NCBI GenBank assembly: GCA_032622095.1
Contig: CP136061.1
Coordinates: 82,372,324-82,436,323 of the forward strand
DNA length: 64,000 nt
Direction of reading: 5' to 3'
Source of the DNA: Siphonodentalium dalli
Taxonomy: Eukaryota; Mollusca; Scaphopoda; Gadilida; Siphonodentaliidae
Each line of letters starts with the position of its first letter. Position 1 is the first letter of the stretch. Below, piece after piece: positions 36,510 through 49,329 of this stretch. The position numbers and the translations under genes were made by a program. Under the pieces are notes generated by a model. That model saw only the letters and a program-made list of their open reading frames with translations. It was not told the DNA's origin and ran no database searches.

Positions 36510-37531
36510 GTAAGTATAATTTCAAAAGCATATAAATCGTTTAAAAATTATGTGAACATTAACGACTAGTTTTTCAAGCAATATCTATAAAACCCAGTGA
36601 TAAAAGGATGTTTTTATTTTTATGTTATGTGATGATTGTATGAATTTACCCTGCATTGAAGGCAAAGGCCTTCTGGTTTACATTAGACACGTCGTCCCAT
36701 GGGTTTGTGGTAGCTATACACCACTTTAAGTTGTACCTATACATGATGATATAGGTGAGTACCGTGTTTGTGATTGTGCACCTCGAAATGTTTTGAATGA
36801 CATATTAATATAATATCCTCTTTGTGTTACAAATAATTGCGCCAAATTTCAGTATCACGAAAGCGTATTACACATTTGTGACTTTTAATTAGAATTAACT
36901 TATTTGCATTCGTTGTGAAAGAATACCAGACCGCTCTTAATAGACATGTCCAGACATCAACACAATTCATCAGAAGGGGAAGAAAATGTATGAGGGATAT
37001 CATGTAGACTCGATGGATATTACCCATCACATTGTGTCTTGTATTCATATCAGTGAATTGCTTCTGTGTGTTTATTTACTAAATTTATCGTTTCGTGGTC
37101 GTTGTGGATTTTTTACGGCTCTATTTCAGTGGAATAACTCAGTGACTAGAAATTAAGTAATTAAACGCGCTCACAACAAAACAGCTCTATTTCACACCAA
37201 GGCAGTCACGAAGTAGTCATGCAAGATATAATTGTGCACTATACATGTATACGCCTCATGCATGCTTGGTTGTCTACGACTTAGCTATAATATGTTAGGT
37301 GGAATGAGTAGTCTTGTATCTACAGCTTAGTTTTAGCATGTCGCGCTAACATATTGTCTTACTAAACATTACTTAATTCTCATGTTTGAAATTTCTGATT
37401 ATGCATGATTGTATGTAGAAGTCAGCGCACACACCTGTTTGTCATGTCATTTACTATCTCGTTACGCAAGCCCATTGTCCCTGATTGTTGTGATCAAGTG
37501 TTGTATAACATTTTATTTCACACTGGGACAG

Positions 37532-37649
37532 GGCGTGAATGCATACATAGGGGTTACGGATTTGTGGTTCAAATCCGATTTCGTTGGTGTTGATGGTTCA
37601 ACAATAGCAGCAAATGTCACTTCTCAACCGGGAATCAACAGAGGAACGG
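37532..37649 (+). CDS. CTLD central exon (module 2), phase 0-1
   Basis: Exon bounded by CACTGGGACAG|GGCGTG and GGAACGG|GTAAGT, 118 bp. It encodes GVNAYIGVTDLWFKSDFVG, then VDGSTIAANVTSQPGINRG. The Y-I-G-V-x-D-L-W and F-V-x-V-D-G-S strands are the mid-domain WIGL-like part of a CTLD; there is an NVT sequon. The segment stops before the last two conserved cysteines, so a further C-terminal exon is needed. A fitting one (phase 1-1, 99 bp) is at 60674, beyond another complete CTLD module. No closer candidate was found between 37650 and 44956. Confidence 0.7.
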
Positions 37650-39689
37650 GTAAGTAAATACATTTAGCTTAATGTTAACAATTTCACACACACAGGGATA
37701 TTAGTATAATGTTAACAACTGAATCACGACATTAATATATAATTAAGGACCCCAGTGACTCTGTTGGTAAGGTGCATGGGCCGTCCAACTGTAGCGGAGC
37801 TGATGTAGTGATACACGCAAAGGTAAGTAATCCGAGTCGTGTATCTGGCTAAGTTTGTCAGAACGTTTCCGGTGGTTGGTGGTTTCAACGTACAGTGGGG
37901 TCATTTCCCGATGTAATGTAGTTGTTCCTCGTAATATGGCTGAAGCGATGATAAACCAATAAACCAAACCATACATTAACAGGATATGCATGCACATGTA
38001 AATATAAACACTTGATTCTGCTGACGGCCATTGTTTCGATTTGTACTTACAAAAGGTGTCATCATTCCTTAGTTCCAATGTTTGTCACCAAATTTGTGTT
38101 TTCAACAAATAAAAAACTATGTCACTTTGTCCAGCCGTTAGTGCGACAACATGAACACAAGTCAATTGATTCCATTCATATTTACTATATGGATCTTTGA
38201 CAACAATCCAAGATCGAGTTAAAAAACTAGGTTTGTCCTACATTTCCTTATGTTATGGCCCATTACGGCTTGGGTTACGGCGTACCTGAGGTCACGACTC
38301 CCTCCTAATAAGAAAAGAGGCCGCATTCAGAATGTGTGACTCTACCACGCCCAACCCATTGCCCACGAGTTATCTCACCCGCTTTGCGACGACCCAACCC
38401 ATTGCCAATGAGTTACATCACCGGCGTGCATGCCCTATATGTTGTGGACGCATATTATAGTAACCAGCTTTTTATTGCACAATAATGGCATATAATTGTC
38501 CTATATTTTCCAATATAAATTCCACCTATCTATGGGTATGTGTCCGATAGTACATAAGATATTATAGTTATTGTTATATGTGTTCCTGGATTTAGGATAA
38601 ATTTCCTTTCCCCAGTGATTGTAATGATAGGGTTAATTGTATAAATAAGCACAGTACGTGGGAGATATCAATGATATAGTATAAGAACACACAATCATAA
38701 TTAACAAGATCACATTCTTAATTGGTTATGACTGGAAGCAACCATTGTATAGTCGAGGAGGATCAAACTAGTACCATCCTATAGTAAACAATAGTATGGT
38801 ACACGTCATAGAGTATCATGATATATCATACCTTATTTGGACGCATGCTACACCAACTGTTGGAATAACTACTCATGTCTAAGAGATACAGTCTCACTCC
38901 CGCTTAGACCACCGAATCGCTAACACCTTTGTTCATCGACCTAATGTGCTTATCAGCAGAGAATTATTTTAAATATAAAAGTATCAAACCCTCTTCATTG
39001 TTCCCGTTCACGGCCAACTCTACATTCACCACTAGACTACGGGACATATGTTCCCCCTTTTCTGAAACCAAGCGTTATCTATTTTTCGCTGTTTTCGGCC
39101 AACATGTTTTCACACAAAACGTACGACGCATATTCTATTTCTAGACTGTTCTGGCGAACGTATATTTTGTAAAGGATAATATCCGCATGATCTGTTATTC
39201 AGCAAAAGAATTAACGAGGCGCATGCGAGTTTTTCTTTGGCTGAACAACCGGATCCTGGGGATATTAAGAAACTTTCAGCCCATCCATCGAACTATTCTT
39301 GGAGCCTACTATCCAATGGTCTGTTCTGTAGCACTGACTTGTGTACTTGATTATACGCGGCCGTTTAGCGCGGTCAGTTATTATTGTCAACGGCGAAAAG
39401 CAACATGATGTCAGGTTTTATTTTCTGTTTTCAGAACGTTCTTGTCAATGTACTCAACCAATGCAATAACTATATTATTATTCGCTGATAATGATAAAAC
39501 ATATGACTACGTGTATTGTGGATGAGTGATGTGTTATTTTCAAATTAATATCAGTTACGATTGAGTGTTATGAGAGCACTGTGTTCCTATGCGGAGTAAT
39601 GTGTGAGAATGATTCATTGCGTGTTGTGTCTATTGTATGAGTGATCTACTGTGAGTGAACTGTTATATGTTATATTTAGTACATTATCA
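37650..39689. other. Gene-free stretch with a dispersed inverted repeat
   Basis: About 38240-38420 (CATTGCCCACGAGTTATCTC, GTGACTCTACCACG) is the inverse of about 44440-44640. About 38148-38220 (GATTCCATTCATATTTACTA) recurs directly at about 44668 and 44823. The frame at 39187-39408 has no known domain. Confidence 0.55.
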
Positions 39690-40670
39690 TGACACTTGTG
39701 GATATACAGGAGAGTACAACACGTTAATAATGTCATGGTAGAAGATATTAATTTATTCAAACAACCACAACCATTAGAGTCTGATGAAACATATGGAGAA
39801 CAGGATATTAACATTATGGCGCCTAGTGTCTGATCTTTCCCCAGAAAAGCATGCTTCAGCTCTAGCATTAACTATGTCAGCACAAGTTAGAAGGGTTATT
39901 TGGGCATTGCTGTCCAGGAGCGGAATGGTAGAGATTGAGTAGACAGATCTTATAAGGAACTTGATGTGATCTTCTTGAAAGAAGAAGTGGGCTTGGCTTA
40001 TTTTGCATGCCAAACACAAGATACACCAACTACCAGATGACGTAGTTTCAATCAACATACTTGTTACTTTGAGACTACAAGGACTATGATTGTCAGCTGC
40101 ATCGGGCTTATAATGTATGACAAATCGAGAATGACTGGGAATTCATTATCACAAGGTTCCATGGAAGCCACTGGGATTACAATTAAACAAAATCAGCATT
40201 ATACAATAATAATAAATATATGAGAAAGATAAGAGGGATGAGGCATCTAATCTTTGTTAACTTCCCAGCGGTTCGAATCCACTGGACAGATATGGAAAAA
40301 CATGTATAATGTGTTGTTCTAATTTCGCTGGGAAAAGGACTGTGGACACAGAAACAGGGCATCTGCCGGACGTGCAACCATTACACTATTCAATGAAATT
40401 GAAATTTCATTGTTGACTCTATGTGTTGTTATTAATAAGACTTTTAAACAGTCTGTATATTGTGCACAGTGGTTAAATAACTACCAGGAATGTTTGGATG
40501 AGGATGATTAATCAAGACTTCTACAAGCCTACGGCTATTGAAATTTAGAGACGGGGAAACGTTAGATCTAGTTGAATCAGGTATAAACAAGATCGTAGCG
40601 AAGCATTTGTGTAGATAAATCAGACAGTGGATTCGATTTAAACAATGCACTGAGCTAAGTGCAAATAAAA
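39690..40670 (+). mobile_element. Copia-like LTR retrotransposon relic: gag and protease region
   Basis: Across several frames the + strand reads gag-like KHASALALTMSAQVRRVI and ELDVIFLKEEVGLAYFA. A Cys/His-rich remnant (KDCGHR) follows at about 40340. A protease-like stretch then gives SVYCAQWLNNYQECLDEDD and LKFRDGETLDLVESG. This order matches gag-protease of a metazoan copia-type family. Many stops and frameshifts make it dead. The integrase follows at 42760 after an antisense LINE fragment. Confidence 0.6.
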
Positions 40671-40899
40671 GCAAACAAGATGTATGTTTCCACTTGGAGT
40701 CAGGAATATAAATTCAAGAACTGAATAGTGTATACACATATATACAAGTAGTACACAAATAGATGATAAATAGCAAATAAATAACACAAAATTGTAAAGT
40801 AGCTTTTAAAATTAGATTTTGCATTGATTAGTTATTCGTAATATTCGATAAATCGCGCATGAACCATTATTAATGCGTCGAGCTGATGGTCAGGTGGGT

Positions 40900-41660
40900 G
40901 AGACAGAATGTCATCCTTCACCCACGCGACAGCTTCGATTCACAATTTGTTGTCTTTGAGAGTTAACCGCTTCTCATCAATCATGTGGTCAAATTTTGAA
41001 AGCTCAAAGATGTACCTCTCTTTCTGAGAGTAGAAACGTTTGAGTGACTTTGGCGATATTTGTTTCGAAGCAACATGCGATTTTTCTTTTGGAACAAGAT
41101 GATCAACTTGCATAGATTGTTTCCCTATATGTTCTGGAACAGGAATAATATCAGTCTCCTCAACTTGTGTTGCTACATTTAGTGATATACTGACGAGTTT
41201 GGTTTGGTTATGTGACTGAGTACTGGCGTCAACACACTTGTTGGTAGACACGATTGCTGAGTATGTGACATGTAGAATGGATGGTCGAGGACCAACCATT
41301 TTCCTGGCATCTATATATGATAGACGCTTCTCAGCTTTAGATCGTTGAATCTTGAAATCATAGTCCCAAATGGGACATGAACGATCCACTTCAGCATGTG
41401 AACCTTGACAGGTTGAACAATTCTTGAGATTCGTACAATCCTTACGATCATGACCAGAAATTGAACATCGTGCATATATGGTTTCTTTACCTTTATAATG
41501 TCGATGGATGTTCGTACCGATTGAAGGTAAGAAGATATATATTTAAAGGAACTATTGGTCCATACATTGTTTTTGTAAATCTACGGACTTCTGTAACTCA
41601 CTGTGGTGCTAACTCAGCCAATTTCTCCGACTCAGAAGAATAAGCTATATCGCGAATTCG
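40900..41660 (-). mobile_element. LINE ORF1 (gag-like, zinc-knuckle) relic inserted in the copia relic
   Basis: Reading the minus strand from 41660: EVRRFTKTMYGPIVPLNIYL, then zinc-knuckle remnants (C-S-I-S-G-H-D-R-K-D-C; C-S-T-C-Q-G-S-H-A-E-V-D-R-S-C) and the hallmark CPIWDYDFKIQRSKAEKRLS, YIDARKMVGP, followed by a diverse Ser/Lys-rich tail open to 40940. ORF1 of jockey/CR1-type LINEs has this arrangement: RNA-binding knuckles, then CP-x-W...I...K...S-Y-x-x-A-R. The first knuckle cysteines are partly lost and there is a stop at about 41600. ORF2 is absent. Confidence 0.75.
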
Positions 41661-42759
41661 CAACACAGCTCTGCTACTATTCAATGTCTTGATAGGAGTA
41701 ATCAACACTGGCGTTTGTGCAATATATGTTAATTGCACAAGAGTGTCAGATGGAATTTTTCTTGAACATTCGATCAGAAGAGAGCCACGTAGTGGCCCAG
41801 TCCTGATCTGTTAGACAAATTTAAATTTTCCAGCCTAGCTTTGTAGCGTTTTACCAATCAATAAACGAAGAAGGTCTCTTGACATTTGGATCACAACCAA
41901 GTACTGAGGGTAATGGAACTTGGCGAATGGTCAATCTTACTTTTATATTTGTTATGAGTTGCCATTTGAAAAGCAAATAATCGACAACTAGGCCCCAGCA
42001 GCCGCCTCGGACTACTCTCCAAGTGATGGTCGCGTCAATTACTGGCACAAAGCGGTGATCCGTTTAGCCACAGCATATAGCAACCTTCTGGTACCTCGCT
42101 CGCCACAATGAGACAAGCGTGAACAGTACACGATTGAAACATTTAACAGTCATGAAGACGAAATGCAAACAGACATGACACGAATCAAACAACATACATG
42201 AAAAACAGAATTCACAACTAGACACCAGCAACATAATAGAACAGATGATAGGAATATAATCTGATTCGCTGTGGAGAGGCGTGACTAGTCGACTGATCGA
42301 GCCGGGTCAACTCAAACACCCGTCTGGAAGAGATGTAGGACCAAAGAGGACCAAGAGCCAAGCCGTATTCGCATGTCGATACCTCGCGTGATACGGCCGC
42401 CCTAGTACCTCTAGGACGCCCACACCACTCATAATGTGATGCACCCCACGGAAAACTGGGTGCCACATTAGGGGATTCTTACCAATCGCAGTGGGGCGGT
42501 AGGCCTATTCCAACCGGGCCCACACGGGGAAAGGGAGTGTGGAAGTGGATAAAGTGGACATTCCGCTGTTGCTAAGCAAGTCATTTCTAATCCAGTCTTT
42601 CCCAGACTGGGGGTGCCATTGATCTTAATGAAGGTGCAGCTATTATGATTGGAAAATGTATTCAACTGCAGCGCATCTCATCAGGACATTATTGTATTGT
42701 CATACCGAAAGACAACTGAAAATATGGTAATTCCGCAGATGAAGTTCTTATCAGTGACA
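41661..42759. other. Unassigned stretch inside the copia relic
   Basis: Probably retrotransposon-derived 5' or LTR-like DNA (GC-richer at 42280-42620, with CACATTAGGGGATTCTTACC). No domain was recognised and boundaries are unclear. Confidence 0.35.
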
Positions 42760-43400
42760 ATATTTACCCTGATGACAGAAAGAAAACCTTAATTAAAATT
42801 TATCGCCAATTTGGACATGCTTCAACAGATAGACTATTGTGAGATCAGGAAGTCAGATCTATCTTTTCATGGACCATGGGAAGAAGTGACATGTGTACAT
42901 AGTCAAAAATATCAAAGATAACCCATAAAAATGCTGTTGGATTACCTTTATCATTTGAATTCATTCAGACAGTTGTTGTTGATTTACATGAATATAATTG
43001 ATGAATTTTGACATTTTGGTGTTGGAGCAATAACGAGGAACAAAAGAATTCTGTGTTTGTGGAAAAGTTCACCGAAAATAGATCAGTATTTATGGTGCTC
43101 CGCGACAAATCGTACAGTGTCAATGGCGGTGAATTTAATTCGGACGAAGTGAAATTTCAGCATTGAAGCCTCCAATTATTCCTGCATATAGTCCCTGGAG
43201 TAATCATCACGATTTTACATTAACTGAATCACGGACGAAAAATAATTCTGATCAGAAATGTAGCTGGGAAACTAAACTTAGTTTGGGCTTTGCTGGCCAA
43301 GAATAGTTTAATAAACATTCATGTATTCAGTGCTTATCAACTATGTTACCCTCCACTACCTTCTGTTCTATTGGATTTATGGATCCGCGGATCGGGGATT
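42760..43400 (+). mobile_element. Copia-like LTR retrotransposon relic: integrase
   Basis: The + strand in shifting frames reads KIYRQFGHASTDRLL (integrase zinc-binding start), GLPLSFEFIQTVVVDLHEYN (first catalytic Asp region), FMVLRDKSYSVNGGEFNSDE (second Asp region with the Asp of DNGGEF lost, read here as VNGGEF), YSPWSN, and ALLAKNSLINIHVFSAYQLC. The catalytic region is mutated and full of stops. With protease upstream and integrase next, the order fits copia (protease-integrase-RT). RT and RNase H were not recognised after 43400. Confidence 0.7.
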
Positions 43401-44956
43401 TTGTATCGAATCGAATCTCGATATTGAATCTCCTTCCTGATATCGACATCGAATCAATCTCGAATTTAATCAGCTAGTGATTGACATTGTTTATCAGTGT
43501 GTATTTTTGTGTCTCATGACAAAAAAATGCACAATTCACTAGATACTATATAACAATGTTAATATCCTTAAACATCCGTTGAAACTTGTGTTTTTTTTAG
43601 GAAAATCATGACATTGGCAAGTCACTCTCAGTCTCATGGAGGGTTTGGGATACGTTGCATTGAATGTCTGTCTAGGTGTGTCATGGCGAACATGACACAA
43701 GAAGTGACAGTAAGACACTTAAAGACAGTTCAATCGTATCACAAACCCCATGGAATGGAAGTCACTTGTCTACATTATTTAATAAAGATAATAAAGATTT
43801 GACACAAGTGGACATGGGTACACCGTTCAGCTACACAATTGTTGTAGTCCGTTACCAATGGCACTTATCTGTTAAACTGTTCACCCGTCAATAGATCAAA
43901 CACCTACATAACATATTCACAGTAGTTGTCTTCACGGATGGGGTCCCAGAAAACAGACATAAATTACAAGTGTTAAATGTTATCAACAAGATTCAACGGA
44001 TCAAAACTTGGTGTAACACGCTCGATTTCCCAGGAAACATAAACTGAAAGTAGGAAATTTATAGGAATTATGCCGGCAGTTTCGCAAATAACCGGTTGCA
44101 CATGATGACGTCCATTTAAGAACGTAATAGACCGATTGTTCAGAAGCTGTTTTAATTGAAAAAAGGTTAATGCAGGCAAATATGAAGATTTTTTTCTAAT
44201 ACTGGCTGAAAGGCATTTGTCTACCACATACATGCATTGGAGTATCCAAGTCAGTGTGCAGTGAGCGTATGCTAGATCTAACTAGCCTTAAACTGTGTGG
44301 TCAAATATCATACTGCTAAATGGAAATTCTAAAGCACCCATTTTTACAAAAACAAATTATACATATCCCTTGTATAATACAGTGAGATATAATTTTTCCC
44401 CGTGATTTATCACATGCACCGAATATTTGTTTTGGCTATTTGGCTGTACAGCGTTGTCAATGGGTTGGGTCGTGTTAGAGCGGGTGAGATAACTCGTGGG
44501 CAATGCGCTACGCCGTGGTAGAGTCACCCTGAATATGTAGCAGTTCTGACCCAGATATCCTCTTATATGATTGGTTGGGGTCGGAACCTTATGCACTGTC
44601 GTGACCCCAGACGTCCCCGAAAGCTGTTCATAGTATGTTTCAGAAAATGTAATGCCATCACTACGATAACACGAACAAACGTCAACCGATTCCATTCATA
44701 TTGGTGTAAAATGTATTGATCTTTTACAACAATATCTCAACGATTTAGAAAATATATTATTTTAACGTTAACTATGACCCTTAGTTTGTCTACCTTTTTA
44801 GTAGAAAATTTGAGACCATGAGCACCATAACAAACGTCAACTGTTTCCATTCATATTTGGTATATGGGTTTGTATGTCACAACAATATGTCGATCAAGCT
44901 CGAAAAACATATATACTATCACATATATATTGTCCACACACGACTTTTTATTACAG
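43401..44956. other. Gene-free stretch before a lectin exon
   Basis: Contains the inverted partner (about 44440-44640) of the 38240 repeat and two copies of the GATTCCATTCATATT repeat. It ends in the acceptor TTTTTATTACAG at 44956. Confidence 0.45.
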
Positions 44957-45128
44957 CCAGTTGTATATACCCCGATTGGACCTATTACGGAGAACAGGAT
45001 AACTGTATTAAGCTGTTTTCAGACTACGTGGACTACGACACGGCCCGTCGACAATGTGCTGACAACAATGCTCTGGTGATGAAAGTAGCCAATCCCACAG
45101 ATATGAACAAAACACTGGAACTCATCAG
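44957..45128 (+). CDS. CTLD N-terminal exon (module 3), phase 1-2
   Basis: Exon bounded by TTTATTACAG|CCAG and CTCATCAG|GTCTGT, 172 bp. It reads SCIYPDWTYYGEQDNCIKLF, DYVDYDTARRQCADNNALVM, KVANPTDMNKTLELIR. This is a canonical first half of a C-type lectin-like domain: C-x-x-x-W-x-x-Y, C-x-K-L-F, A-R-x-x-C, A-L-V, and a closing helix. One NKT sequon is present. The phase-2 end pairs with the exon at 58821, giving an intron of about 13.7 kb that contains the BEL/Pao, LINE and foldback copies. Confidence 0.87.
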
Positions 45129-45599
45129 GTCTGTTACTATAATTTAGTATAGTTTTGTTGTCATTTCGACCTAGCTCTTCAGCGCATACCCTTGACATTT
45201 TTGGGAGACATCCTTGAGACTTGTCAAGCGTGTACGCATATGGTCTGTTATTGTAACGATTTATATAAAAACAGGTGGCGGCGATGTTCTACGAAGATCG
45301 TGACTATCACGTGCACATGCTCCGGGTTGATGTATGCCGACGATATGGTTCTTTTTCACAAACCAAATAGCGACTACAGCAGTTATGTCATATTTGTTAT
45401 GAATACTGTGAATATATATATACACAATGTCATGTGCCCTGGTTCCATCTCGTCAGTGGAGAGTTGTCAGTAATATAAATAAGAACAAATTATATATATC
45501 GTTCTATGCTGTTACGGATTTATAATGTAGACCACATTTCATCACGTTTATTCACTCAACCGGAAGTTCACCTCATTATCCGGCTAGCCGGAAATCTAT

Positions 45600-47465
45600 A
45601 GTTCACTATCAGAGTCTTTGGCGTAATAGTCAATGATATGTTGTCTAGCAACATTTGCCGCAACTCTCTTGCGTTTTGGCCACACGTGAATTTGCGTTTT
45701 ATTTTATTTCGGCTCCGACATATTCGTCACAGTGAACTTCAAATGGATATAGTTTTCACAATCGGTCTATTAGTAATTCCATATTTTGTTTTTAAAGTCA
45801 CAGATCTGATTTGTTCATCACTTCCTTTCTGTAGTTCCGTTACCAACCCTAGTTTCCCACGAAATATAGGGCAATCATCGTGAATTAGAACAACATCGCC
45901 AACACAAACATAACTGTGCCAACTCTTCTTTTTATTGTAATGTTCACGTAAGGATAAAATATATTCATCCTTCTATCGCTTGCATGTATGTTGTATTATA
46001 TAAGTTAATTTATTGGCACAGTAAGAGTTGTCATAGACATCGTCAGCAATCGGACTTGGAAATGTAACCAAGAATGTTTTACCGCTCGTTTGCAATCGAC
46101 ACTATTAACCACGTACGACTTGAGGCGAGCAGCAAGAAGCGCTGCAGTGAGCTCCAATTGTGGAACAGTCATACCCTTCTTCGTTGGTGTCACTCGACTC
46201 TTGGCTATCAGTAACTGGGGTAAACACTCTGAAGCAGATTTCAAATACGCCACAGTTCCATAAGCCTTGATACTTGAATCAGCGAAAACATGAAGCTGAA
46301 TATCACCATCAACCTCGTTGTGTATATCGATCCACATACTCACCTTCATATCTGATACAGCCATCATTATTTTCAGTTTAATAACAAACGAGAGAGGAGG
46401 TACCCATAAGTGAGTCAGCACTTGTCTTCCAATGCCATTGTCTATAAAAATGTATGTATCATTTCCTATGTGTTATTGAATTTATACAAATAAATATGTT
46501 TAAACTATCTGATACAGCACTGAGCTCTTTGCGTATCCCATGCCATTCTCCAGAAATAACATCTGATTCTGGCTCGTCCCGATCTACTTGTTCTAACCAT
46601 AGTTTATGCATAAACATCTTACCCCTTATAACAACGGGTGACACGCAACCTAATGGGTCAAATATGGAATAAACGTCACGAAGAATTTCCCGTTTGGTGA
46701 TCAATCGAGAAGCTTTCAAAGACCGGGAAGAGAGATGTAAAATGAATGTCGCTGCTGATCTCCCACTTCAGCCCCAAAACTGACAAAATATCATCTGAAC
46801 AGGAAACGCCATCTTCTGCAGTAATCACATTTATCGCATCGGAATTGGAAGACCAAACTCGAACATTGAAATCACATCACGACATCAATGATCACGTTTC
46901 GTGAAAATATCGTTGAACCTCTTCCACATTATCAATACTTGTGATGAAGTTATCGACATATACATTGTTGATCAATTTGTTCGCTGGAGTAGTGAATGTT
47001 GATGCTTCGAATAGCAAATGTTTCAAAACCGTTGCATTAAGATAAATGGAGAACTCTTGGCACCAAACAATACAACATTAAACTTGTAGACATAAAAACC
47101 AGCATTAGGATCCGTAACGTAAGATAACAAAAAAACGTGTGAAATCCGTATCTTTGTCCTCCAATTTAACATGCAAAAACGCCTTTTCCACATCAGAAAC
47201 CACGCCATATATCCGCAATCGAAATGTGATTAAAATAGAAGATAAGTCACTCTGTAAAGCAGGACCAGTCAACAAACAATCATTCAAACTTGGACTTGAA
47301 TTGTTCTGTTTGCAACTACAATCGTACACAATTTTCATCGGTGTTATTGAATACTGGGTGATGAGGTATATAATCACAATTTCCTGTCGTTTACATGATC
47401 TCCTGGCGCGAAAGCTTCTCAATGAAACCTCAGCTAACCTGTTTCTGTATGAGCTTATCATAATC
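45600..47465 (-). mobile_element. BEL/Pao LTR retrotransposon pol relic
   Basis: Reading the minus strand from 47465: RT with SLNDCLLTGPALQSDLSSIL, DVEKAFLHVKLEDKDTDFTR and FGAKSSPFIL; then the BEL-type linker KREILRDVYSIFDPLGCVSP; RNase H-like LHVFADSSIKAYGTVAYL with LELTAALLAARL; and, after a large gap, the integrase C-terminal DUF5641-like end (SWHSYVCVGDVVLIHDDCP, KTKYGITNRPIVK) at about 45740-45950. Gag, protease and the integrase core were not recognised. Frameshifts and stops break it throughout. It lies antisense to the lectin gene. Confidence 0.85.
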
Positions 47466-47469
47466 CATT

Positions 47470-49329
47470 ATAACATCAGATTCCACAGTCTATTGACTGT
47501 TGATCGAGTCGTCTTATGTACAACGTCCTGGGAATCTGATAACTGTAACTTTCATGAACAAACAGATATTTAAATTTATAAAAAAAAAAGAAGATAATTA
47601 TAATGACAAAAACGAGATACTGGTACTGGGGAAAAAAGAAGGGTGGCACCCACTGACCCAGAATAGCACATGATTAAAATTTATAAATTTTCAAGATTCT
47701 TTGCTATATTAATATCATACTTGTTTCAAGATACCAAAGCTCAACAAATGACACAGACGAGCAACATTATGTTGCCAGTGAACTCATAAATTTGCCACCG
47801 AAATTGTATCTAATTACTATTACAACGCACAAGTCACCCAACACTTGTCTGGCAAAGCCATTGGGCAACACAGAGAAAATTAGCCTGATCCAATTACATT
47901 GCCCTCAAATTCAACATCACGTGAAAACTCTGGCGGTTGTTTTTAAAAGCCGTTACCATTTCAAACAAACAACTGATTAAAACAGGACAAACACATGTTA
48001 CAAATAATAAAACCACCAGTACATGTTACTATCTGTTATGCACGCAAAGCGCAAACTAATTACACACATTTCCCGGTTTTAGATGCAAGCAATCCGAAAA
48101 AGCATGTTGCTGAAGAGAATGCAATCTACGTCACGCTTGAATGATCTCTATACAGAATATTGGAGAAATTTACGGCAACACGTAGTGGCAAAAATTAGAA
48201 ATATCACATATTTTGGGAACTGCGGTCTGCTTAATTTGATTTAAATATGGAGAAATATCACCTACGCTAATATGAACCTCAGTACGCTACTCTAAGTGAG
48301 GCTTATGATCTTAATCAAAATCATTGTGTTACTTTAAGTTTTCTGTTTGCACTAATAAATTTTATTTCAGTAAAAAGTACTAGATAAGTATTTTTGTGTG
48401 TCTTATTATAACAGTAATATAAATTTTGTACTTTTCAATTAACATATATAAAGATGTTTTAGTACGTCATAATTATATTCTATGTGATTTTATGTAGGTT
48501 TTAAATTTATTTTAACCATTATCATTCAATTAGTATTATCAAGGAGTTTTGTTTTTGGTGAAGTGGTATAAAAAAATGTTGAAAAAACGAAGTGAACTTT
48601 GACAAGTTTTTAAGAAATAACTCAAGAAATGAGAAGAGATGGATATAACCTAATCCATTTATATTTACCTAATGTTCCAGAGAGTGTTTTGTATATAGAT
48701 AATTGACAATAATAGATAAAGATTAGAGACAAAAACGAATTCGAAAAGGAACCAACCTCGTGACATTCACTGATTCAGTTCACCTAATTTCGTTACATAA
48801 GCTATAGAACGATCTCGAAGTTTGAGAAAATGAAGATTTGTTCCAAGTTGTGACTTTATAGAGTTGTGAAATAGAAGTCGTGTTTCTGAACTTTCATACT
48901 CCAAATGTTTGAAGAACTGACAGTATCTCTCAAGTAAACAGACTTGGTATCGTAACACTAACATACTCTGATTCTGAAACTGCATGAGTATCATAACAGT
49001 AACAGACAATTACAAAGAACTATGAACATTGTTGTGTTGGATTTTGTCATAATTGTTGTCATATTGATAAGTTGATTAGACCTATTATGAGTGCAAGGGA
49101 GAGAAAGAAAATAAAATAATAGAAAACATATTTGATATTTTTATTTTCATTGTCAGAATTGTAAACACGAGTCAATAAAACCATTATCTTTAGATTATTT
49201 TATTGTATTTAACTCGGGAATCACTGTAGGTGTGACACTCTGCACACTGGCGACCTTGTTTGTGACCGACATGTACGTTCATTTAGGCCCGCAGCCAGTA
49301 TATGGTCTAGTTATACATGTATTATCTTC
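47470..49329. other. Unassigned stretch, possible LTR remnant
   Basis: About 49155-49250 has AATAAAA, then TAGGTGTGACAC followed by CTGCACACTGGCGACC, which resembles an LTR end plus primer-binding region; this is weak. An 80-residue minus-strand frame at 48767-49009 may be part of an LTR-element gag but shows no recognisable motif. Confidence 0.3.

Noticed and set aside
37741-37860. Possible exon or tRNA-derived SINE (GTGACTCTGTTGGTAAGG, followed by GTAAGTAATCC)
   Set aside because: The phase that would follow the exon at 37532 hits a stop, and box A/box B promoter spacing is not convincing.
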